5,127 nt of DNA from positions 1-5,127 of the forward strand of contig PIVH01000709.1 in NCBI GenBank assembly GCA_003354225.1, read 5' to 3'. This stretch comes from Globobulimina sp. Taxonomy: Eukaryota > Foraminifera > Rotaliida. Positions 1-5,127 of the stretch are shown piece after piece; the stretch's first letter is position 1; each line of letters starts with the position of its first letter. The translations under genes and the position numbers were made by a program. The notes beneath the pieces were generated by a model. It had not been told where the DNA came from, searched no databases, and saw only the letters and a list, made by a program, of their open reading frames with translations.

Positions 1-3000
1 TTTTATAACAAGGACAACATTTAAAATATTTTTTCAAATCTCCAGTATCATTTTCTGGCCCAGCAACAGCACAAATAGACGTAAAAAAGCACATAGCCCA
101 AAATATAGACATAGCCACAGTGGATATCATCAAAATGCCCATTTTATAAAAGAATACAATGGCAGGGAAGACTAGAAACAGTCCAGAAGCAAATGTGGTT
201 ATCGCACCTGAACAGACAGAGATGCCCATCGTCAACAATGCAAAGGATAATCTTTCCTCTCTTTTGCTTTGCGATGATTCTAAATATGCATTTGCTAAAT
301 GAACCACATAATCTGTACATGTCATATATATAATGCAAATACACAAAAACAATGAAAACAAAAGCATACCAACACTGAAACCAATAATAATAACAATTGC
401 CACACATTCACTCACTCCAAATTTCCATCCCATTAGTTGCATAATTGATAATTCACAAAGCATTATACCGACGATATCAAACACTGCAAACAGTGAAATA
501 ATCCAATTTTGCGTACTCAGCAGCAATATAATAAAAGCCAACGGCATCGCAATAATCACGCCCTGCACACCAGACCTAACAAAGGCTTGTTGCGTCACCA
601 GCCAACACCATCGCAATGCCACATTTTGTACAGAGCCGCACAGAGATTCTGGACAATCACTATGCACACCGCTAAAATCTGCAATATATTCATCCCATTT
701 TGTCCTCTCATCACGCGATACATCGCTTGCTTCGTTCCATGTTATCGCTGTATAAATGTCCATTGCATAAAACCTCACAGCATAATCATCGGATTTATCC
801 ACAAACGTCAACGCCGCGGAGTTGACCCCATACTCTGAACTCAAAAAATCTGAATAAGTTTCTCCAAATGTTTCTGTGTTTTTATACGGGAAAGTCTCGC
901 CAATGGATTGCAAATAAAATTGAAAGTCCTCAATCGGGCACGTTACGGACGTGTTGCGTGTCGTTAACAGCTCGGCCGAGTATACCAATGATGAATTGCG
1001 AGTATCCAGGCATACCTTTAACAAATATTCCTGCGCTTTGGGTGAGGACATTGAAAATGCCGCATCCCATACTACTTTGCCGTAATTTTCCGGGTCCCAT
1101 TTACTGAAACCGCGCCGATCGACGCCCTCAATGCCAAAAGTGAGCACTAACTGTACTAAGTTGTCTGTCTCAGAAGCGCTGAACTCTGAGGCGCGATCTT
1201 GAGCTTTCTGCATAAAGTGTTCATCTGCGAACCATTTCTCATCCTCAGATTGTGCCTCCATTTGGGAGCCCACAATAGCTGCGCCGATAAAGAGTACAGC
1301 AAAGAATGTGACTGAGCACCATTTAAATTGAATGATCCATTTCCACCATCTGCGACCTAGAAATGTCTCAACACAGCGATATCCTTCGCCTCCTGTACTG
1401 CCCGCATCCTCCGATAATTGCCGAGATATTTCAGGCATCATATCACCGCCATCCATGTCACCAAACTTGGCCTCGCTGCTATTGGTACTATTTGCACTGA
1501 CTTCAATATCACTTTTTTTACACAAACTGCAGAGGAAACATAGACATAACGACTCATATTTCTTTAGATATTTATGGTGTATGAATAAGATGGCTGGATA
1601 CATGGTGATGACCAATATATAGTTCATAGCTACGATCGTGGCGGCCCATATACCAAAGCCGCTGATGGGCATTATAACGGACGTCGCCGTGGCTAAGAAT
1701 GCGAAAAAAGTGGTTATTTGTGTGACAAACATTGCTTTGGAAGCTCTTCTGAATGTAAAACTCATTCGTAATATGTTTATTTGTCGATTGTGATCCTCGC
1801 AATTGCAAAAGGAGCAGCAAACACATTTTCCGGTATAAAAAGTAGTGGATAAACGGCTGTGCTTCGCAATGAAATTGACACTCTGCGACCATGCATCAGT
1901 AAAAACAAAGACATCGTCTGCGCCCACACCCAATAATACGAATATAATCAGCGAAGACAACGTATCATAATGAGTTATCCCAAAAACTAGCCTATAAAAG
2001 AAATATGCCAAAGGGAAGGACATCAATATCTGAAATAAAGCACAGACGGCCAAGAAAATACTGCTTAAATGAATAGACATATAAACTAAGACAATAACGA
2101 TGGAGAATATTAAATAATACATCGACTCGTTCAATAATACACCAAAGTAATCGTCAAACACAATCCATGAAACTGTCAATATCTTCAAATTGCCGTCGGT
2201 GAGGTCGCCGTTATGGTCCACAGTGATATCTTTCCATAATTTGGAAGCCCATTCAATATAATCTTGTTCCTGTTGTACGGCATTATCTAATGCATTTTTA
2301 TAAGTCGTGTAATGAATGTTTGTTCCATTGATGGTTTCCTGTGTAGTGGCAATGGGCAATCCCGCTGCGAAAAAGGAGCGATAAATGTATGATTGTCCAG
2401 TCTCTGCCACTTCTGCATTGAAGAAAAAGCTGATCGAATCGATGCGATCGTAGACCCACTCCCTTATATCCTCCGTGGTCATCGATGAATAATTGGCATC
2501 GTTGTATATCATCCTCGCGGCTGACTGTATGGCGAAAGCACAGGAATAGTTTGAATATATCGGGTTTGGCCCGGCGTAACAAAATCTATCCTTCCACTTG
2601 GCATCATTGACAATCATGTTTTCGTATTTTATAATCGTTTCTATATTGTCAGGGGTCAATATCCAATAATCGGTGCTATCTGTGATTTGCGCATAGTCCT
2701 TCAGTTGGAACATATGTTGATATAACCAAAAATCGTCCATTTGGGTCTGTGGCAAAAATGTATCATTCGTGGCTGCGTTGTCTGCAATGAATTGTGCGGC
2801 CAAATTGTATGAATCAAAGGAGTCGACGTAGTGATTGCCTTCGACGAGAAAGGTACGAGTCCCTTGGTCGGATAATTCAAAATAGGCATAGTCTATAAAT
2901 ATGATTATAAATAATAGCATCATTATGATAAAGCATAACAGAAACGGGCATTCGATGATAAATTTCCCAAACCATAATTCCTGCAATAATTTGTCTTCCA

Positions 3001-3019
3001 CTTTATGGCTTTGCATCAT
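1..3019 (-). CDS. Dispatched/Patched-like 12-TM RND protein with sterol-sensing domain (3' end outside window)
   Basis: The protein is built from two exons, 3019-370 and 312-1, giving 987 full codons with no stop before the window edge. Known for the family: RND permeases that use ion gradients to move sterols or lipidated ligands across membranes. Seen: TM1 about residues 25-42; a large outer loop 43-298 with Cys147/Cys160 and sequons at N157, N176 and N231; TM2-TM6 about 301-478, forming the sterol-sensing domain; GVGADD at 364-369 in TM4; a cytosolic linker 479-567; TM7 569-586; a second outer loop to about 815 with Cys670, 694, 789 and 794 and sequons at N675 and N689; TM8-TM12 about 818-967, with GFSVDYVVH around D884. 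The start is the first in-frame ATG after an in-frame TAA at 3112-3110, with G at -3. The tail (KCCPC, 981-985) follows TM12, so little is probably missing. Dispatched fits best because of the D368/D369/D884 triad; a Patched-domain or NPC1-like label is the alternative. Confidence 0.9.
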   Translation of the reverse strand, partial: MMQSHKVEDKLLQELWFGKFIIECPFLLCFIIMMLLFIIIFIDYAYFELSDQGTRTFLVEGNHYVDSFDSYNLAAQFIADNAATNDTFLPQTQMDDFWLYQHMFQLKDYAQITDSTDYWILTPDNIETIIKYENMIVNDAKWKDRFCYAGPNPIYSNYSCAFAIQSAARMIYNDANYSSMTTEDIREWVYDRIDSISFFFNAEVAETGQSYIYRSFFAAGLPIATTQETINGTNIHYTTYKNALDNAVQQEQDYIEWASKLWKDITVDHNGDLTDGNLKILTVSWIVFDDYFGVLLNESMYYLIFSIVIVLVYMSIHLSSIFLAVCALFQILMSFPLAYFFYRLVFGITHYDTLSSLIIFVLLGVGADDVFVFTDAWSQSVNFIAKHSRLSTTFYTGKCVCCSFCNCEDHNRQINILRMSFTFRRASKAMFVTQITTFFAFLATATSVIMPISGFGIWAATIVAMNYILVITMYPAILFIHHKYLKKYESLCLCFLCSLCKKSDIEVSANSTNSSEAKFGDMDGGDMMPEISRQLSEDAGSTGGEGYRCVETFLGRRWWKWIIQFKWCSVTFFAVLFIGAAIVGSQMEAQSEDEKWFADEHFMQKAQDRASEFSASETDNLVQLVLTFGIEGVDRRGFSKWDPENYGKVVWDAAFSMSSPKAQEYLLKVCLDTRNSSLVYSAELLTTRNTSVTCPIEDFQFYLQSIGETFPYKNTETFGETYSDFLSSEYGVNSAALTFVDKSDDYAVRFYAMDIYTAITWNEASDVSRDERTKWDEYIADFSGVHSDCPESLCGSVQNVALRWCWLVTQQAFVRSGVQGVIIAMPLAFIILLLSTQNWIISLFAVFDIVGIMLCELSIMQLMGWKFGVSECVAIVIIIGFSVGMLLFSLFLCICIIYMTCTDYVVHLANAYLESSQSKREERLSFALLTMGISVCSGAITTFASGLFLVFPAIVFFYKMGILMISTVAMSIFWAMCFFTSICAVAGPENDTGDLKKYFKCCPCYK
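313..369 (-). other. 57-nt spliceosomal intron in the Dispatched-like gene
   Basis: Read on the minus strand, the intron begins GTATGC at 369 and ends TACAG at 313. It is strongly AT-rich and in phase 1. Removing it joins G(370) to AT(312-311), which restores GFSV-DYVVHLA, the conserved TM10 motif of Dispatched and Patched relatives. That restored motif is the main evidence for splicing. The length is a multiple of three and there is no in-frame stop, so an unspliced message stays open and would insert 19 mostly hydrophobic residues before the aspartate. A TATGAC string about 8-13 nt from the 3' end could serve as a branch site, but this is only a guess. Confidence 0.88.
1580..2122 (-). other. 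Sterol-sensing domain (TM2-TM6) of the Dispatched-like protein
   Basis: This stretch encodes about residues 300-480: five hydrophobic spans in the arrangement of the sterol-sensing domain shared by NPC1, SCAP, Patched and Dispatched. The TM3 end reads FPLAYFFYRLVFG (335-347), resembling the conserved TM3-TM4 turn of the family. TM4 carries GVGADDVFVF. In Dispatched the paired aspartates, together with one in TM10, are required for sodium-coupled export. The TM4-TM5 connector is about 55 residues and contains a five-cysteine cluster (399-407). Exact TM borders were estimated by eye. Confidence 0.82.
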
Positions 3020-3095
3020 TTCTTGTGATGTTGTTTGTGAATGAAGACTATGCTTTTTATCCTTTGGAGCAGGTTTTATTGTAATTTCGTGTACC

Positions 3096-3113
3096 TTTTT
3101 TATTTTTTTTTAG
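3096..3113 (+). promoter_or_regulatory. T-rich tract ending in TAG
   Basis: Six T, one A and nine T are followed directly by AG on the plus strand. Such poly(dT) tracts often exclude nucleosomes in promoters of small eukaryotic genomes. The same string has the form of a polypyrimidine tract plus 3' splice site, so it could instead be the acceptor of a 5' UTR intron of the MROH1-like gene. The sequence alone does not decide between these. On the other strand it would lie in the 5' UTR or promoter of the Dispatched-like gene. Confidence 0.35.
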
Positions 3114-3186
3114 TGTTTTTTGCTTGGAAAACAAAAGGAAACTCAACAAACCGCATCTTGATTTGGTGTCTCCTTTTTGTCATAGG

Positions 3187-3191
3187 ATTGG
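3187..3191 (-). promoter_or_regulatory. Possible CCAAT box
   Basis: ATTGG on the plus strand is CCAAT on the minus strand. It sits 68 bp before the MROH1-like ATG and 168 bp before the Dispatched-like ATG. CCAAT boxes bound by NF-Y/HAP complexes are common in divergent promoters and work in either orientation. A five-base match is expected by chance fairly often in 239 bp, so position is the only support. Confidence 0.25.
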
Positions 3192-3258
3192 CCGAGTGCT
3201 GAAGTTGCCATTTCCCCTCTTCACTTAAATCAAAAACTCAAACTTAGCGTGTTGGACA

Positions 3259-5127
3259 ATGCCAAAAGATAAGAAAACGACAAATTCGGGTAAAATCCCA
3301 TTAATTTGCAAGAAGACAGGAACCAAAGTAGATGATATTGTGCATAGATTATTAATACATGGCAACGATGACGATATGGATGTGCAAAATGAGATATTTC
3401 AATCCCTATCCATCATAGGCAAAGTCCAATCATTATTTGTAGTGACACAAGCAGTTGATTTTATAAATAGCACTTCCAGTATAAAAACATCGCACAGGGC
3501 ACGCATTATCCAATTAACCGCCTCCTTAATCAGTGAGCAGACGTGCGGTGACAATAAAGATGAATTATTAGAAGGCGAGTTATCCGCTCATGTAATACGG
3601 TTTGCGACGCAACAAATGACATTAATGAAAAATCAGCCGCAAGTACAAAACAACGCAGTCAAATTATTAGTCGCCTTATCCTATCAACATTGCGAACCGG
3701 TCGTTGATTCCATATTAAATTATTTCAAAACTGGTGCCATTCCATCCTATTACGTATTAAAATCATTAGCCGACACTGCGAAATCAAATCCAATCCCTTT
3801 CACCCTCAAATTATCCGAAATATTTACCAAAATCACCCCCATCTTAGCTATGGTGAAAAAACCGGATCATATTCAAATATTTACCCTTGGTATGTACTGC
3901 AAATATACATATAATTCATGTGCAAGGATACCTATATAAATATAAATAGCATTGGGCCGATTCGCAGAAGCAATCCTAAAATATCAGGAAGAGAAAGAAG
4001 AAGAAATATTGCGCCTAAACGACGAGAAGAACGAAGAGAAAAACAACCCCTTTGCCGAGGAGATGAAAGAAGAAAAACAAAAACAAACCCCGTCGTATGA
4101 GACCGTCGAATTTGCCACGAACTGCGCCGCCGCCTTCGACGTAGTGTTCACAAATTGGCGCAAACAAAACAATGTCACTATAAAATTAGCCGTGGCCGAA
4201 TCCATCGGGCTGTTGACCGAAGTCATGAGTCGCAAGAAATTTGCGTCCAAATTCATCGAAATCTTAACCTATTTCGCCTTGGCCCTAAAAGCAGCACAAT
4301 CCAATGTGGCGAACCAGCCGCCTTTAACCCGCGGCATGTGCAGCGTATTGAAGGTGATGCATCGCGACGACTTATCTGAGCACATTGACGACATCGAGAA
4401 GCAACTACAAATCGCCATGGATGTATTGCATCCGTTATGCGGTAGGACTATAAACTACGACAACCAGAAGCAAGTCCGCAACCACACCAACATCTTAATG
4501 TCGTTTGAATATATGGCTCGCAGCCGTTTGACGCAGACGTTGACGTATTTACTGTCCAAGTTCCAGACCAAAGGCAACAGCAAATCGCAGTTATCCTCGC
4601 TATTGATCCTGAAACATTTGGTCAACGGCATAGATAATCGGTTACATGCGGTGAAAGAGCAGATATTGTCCTCTTGTTTGCAGTTAATGGACGCCGCGAA
4701 TATGGATGTTCGCAAAGCGTTTATTCAGCTCATTATGGCCATGGCGGATCAGAACTATTTGGGTTTGGAAGGTGGCTCGGAAATGATCTCCTTTTTGGTG
4801 AAAATGTGCAGTGTCAAAGAGCTCAAATCCGGCGCTGACCACATATTGCATGTGATTGCCAGCAAAGTGCACTCCTCGCATCGAGTGCTCTGGCCGTATT
4901 TATTCGAATTGATATTGCCGAATAAGAACCAATTAGCAATTGGCAGCATCGCACGCGTATTGTCGCTCATCGCGCGACAGAAAAAACAGAACAACGAAGC
5001 CGATATTGAGATAAAATGGCATAAGGATGTGAATCTACCGCATCCCGGCGAGATATTGATTAAATTGTTCGTGTTGTTACACAAACCGTATTTGAATAAG
5101 AATTACGGCGAATATATCTGCGCTTTG
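3259..5127 (+). CDS. MROH1: MROH1-like HEAT-repeat protein, N-terminal 603 residues (3' end outside window)
   Basis: Two exons, 3259-3889 and 3950-5127, join in phase 1 and stay open to the edge. The first in-frame ATG after a TAA at 3226-3228 was taken as the start; it has A at -3. The product is a soluble alpha-solenoid: successive amphipathic helix pairs, no signal peptide and no membrane span. Recognition rests on collinear matches to animal MROH1 recalled from memory: a VQNEIFQSLSIIGK-type first repeat (about 42-55), ALGRFAEAILKY across the splice (211-222), NQKQVRNH (382-389), NYLGLEGGSEMI (479-490) and HRVLWPYL (521-528). Human MROH1 is about 1,640 residues, so roughly the first third is present. 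The biochemical role is poorly known; a lysosomal association for the human protein is recalled, not seen here. Odd point: a highly charged insert at 223-256. Other MROH members are possible, but the collinearity favours MROH1. Confidence 0.85.
3890..3949 (+). other. 60-nt spliceosomal intron in the MROH1-like gene
   Basis: The intron starts GTATGT at 3890, ends ATAG at 3949, and is very AT-rich and in phase 1. Splicing joins G(3889) to CA(3950-3951), making alanine and giving TLALGRFAEAILKY, which aligns with the corresponding helix of animal MROH1. Without splicing, the frame hits TAA at 3937-3939 and would end after 226 residues. No clear polypyrimidine tract precedes the acceptor. A second acceptor-like CAG lies at 3965-3967 and would keep the frame. 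Confidence 0.88.
3985..4086 (+). other. Charged low-complexity insert in the MROH1-like protein
   Basis: Residues about 223-256 are almost entirely Glu, Lys, Gln, Asp, Asn and Arg, encoded by a purine-rich GA-repeat-like stretch. The segment lies between the helix ending ILKY and the next helix starting near YETVEFATNCAAAF. As recalled, the animal protein has only a shorter, less charged linker at this point. It is probably a disordered or single-helix surface linker between HEAT units. It is spliced and in frame, so it is not an assembly artefact. Confidence 0.65.

Larger units (their letters stand above)
3020..3258. promoter_or_regulatory. Shared intergenic region between head-to-head genes (probable bidirectional promoter and both 5' UTRs)
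   Basis: The 239 bp between the two start codons contain no credible coding frame. Each start is preceded by an in-frame stop: TAA at 3226-3228 for the plus gene and TAA at 3112-3110 for the minus gene. So neither protein extends into the gap without splicing. The gap holds a T-rich tract, an inverted CCAAT pentamer and a pyrimidine-rich patch at about 3208-3226. No convincing TATA box is placed for either gene. The promoter role is inferred from position; transcription starts cannot be read from the sequence. Confidence 0.6.

Noticed and set aside
333-838. Plus-strand open frames (333-755 and 509-838)
   Set aside because: They lie antisense to the continuous Dispatched-like frame, show no family features, and start or end at positions explained by minus-strand codons. 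The same applies to the plus-strand frames at 868-1107 and 1332-1622.
1572-2889. Short minus-strand open frames (1572-1892, 2298-2582, 2701-2889)
   Set aside because: They are out of frame with the long minus-strand coding frame, which runs unbroken from 3019 to 370 and shows TM segments and family motifs throughout.
1-3019. Frameshifted or decayed pseudogene, suggested by the lack of one long ATG-to-stop frame in the window
   Set aside because: The frame is intact over 883 codons plus a spliced 104 more. It only looks incomplete because it runs off the left edge.
3259-3939. A stand-alone 226-residue protein
   Set aside because: The last 16 residues are intron read-through. Splicing at 3889/3950 restores a conserved helix and a frame that continues to 5127.
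3933-3947. TATA-box-like string TATATAAATATAAAT
   Set aside because: It sits inside the 60-nt intron, where AT-richness is expected, and no gene starts downstream of it.
3984-5084. Minus-strand and alternate-frame ORFs opposite MROH1 exon 2 (for example 4755-5084, 4455-4715, 3984-4256)
   Set aside because: They are shadows of the MROH1-like coding frame, with no recognisable domains and unusual composition.
1-5127. Bacterial operon, CRISPR array, insertion sequence or RNA gene
   Set aside because: No direct repeats with spacers, no inverted terminal repeats, no transposase and no tRNA-like folds were seen. Split genes with GT-AG introns and eukaryotic families rule out a bacterial reading.
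3259-5127. Marked rise in GC from MROH1 exon 1 (about 28% in a sampled 60 bp) to exon 2 (about 53% in another) as a sign of gene fusion or transfer
   Set aside because: Homology runs collinearly across both parts. The minus gene shows a similar mosaic that follows protein composition, with AT-rich membrane segments and GC-richer loops.

Overview
The window reads as nuclear DNA of a eukaryote, most likely a single-celled one with a compact genome. Both genes encode eukaryote-type families. Each is interrupted once, by a very short AT-rich GT-AG intron (57 and 60 nt). No ribosome-binding sites or operon structure are visible. The standard genetic code fits: both reading frames run through without in-frame TAA, TAG or TGA. 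I cannot name the lineage from this sequence.

Layout: two genes are transcribed away from each other from a 239-bp gap (3020-3258). The left gene (minus strand, ATG at 3019, running off the window at position 1) encodes at least 987 residues of a 12-transmembrane RND-superfamily protein with a sterol-sensing domain. It most resembles Dispatched/Patched proteins. Both halves of the intramembrane acidic motif are intact: GVGADD in TM4 and GFSVDYVVH in TM10. Its single intron (369 down to 313) splits the codon of the TM10 aspartate. The right gene (plus strand, ATG at 3259, running off the window at 5127) encodes the first 603 residues of a HEAT-repeat protein. It matches MROH1 (maestro heat-like repeat family member 1, formerly HEATR7A). 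Its single visible intron is 3890-3949.

The gap probably holds both promoters. It contains a T-rich tract, an inverted CCAAT pentamer and a pyrimidine-rich patch. All other long open frames are shadows of these two genes. No tRNA, rRNA, mobile element, CRISPR array or tandem repeat was seen.

How the genes might work together is inference only. Dispatched/NPC1-type proteins move or sense sterols and lipidated ligands in plasma or endolysosomal membranes. Human MROH1 is, from memory, connected with lysosomes. The head-to-head arrangement could give co-expression of two endomembrane proteins, but nothing in the sequence proves it. The most distinctive points are a stopless, length-3n intron placed exactly on the TM10 aspartate codon and repeated cysteine clusters on the predicted cytosolic face of the transporter.
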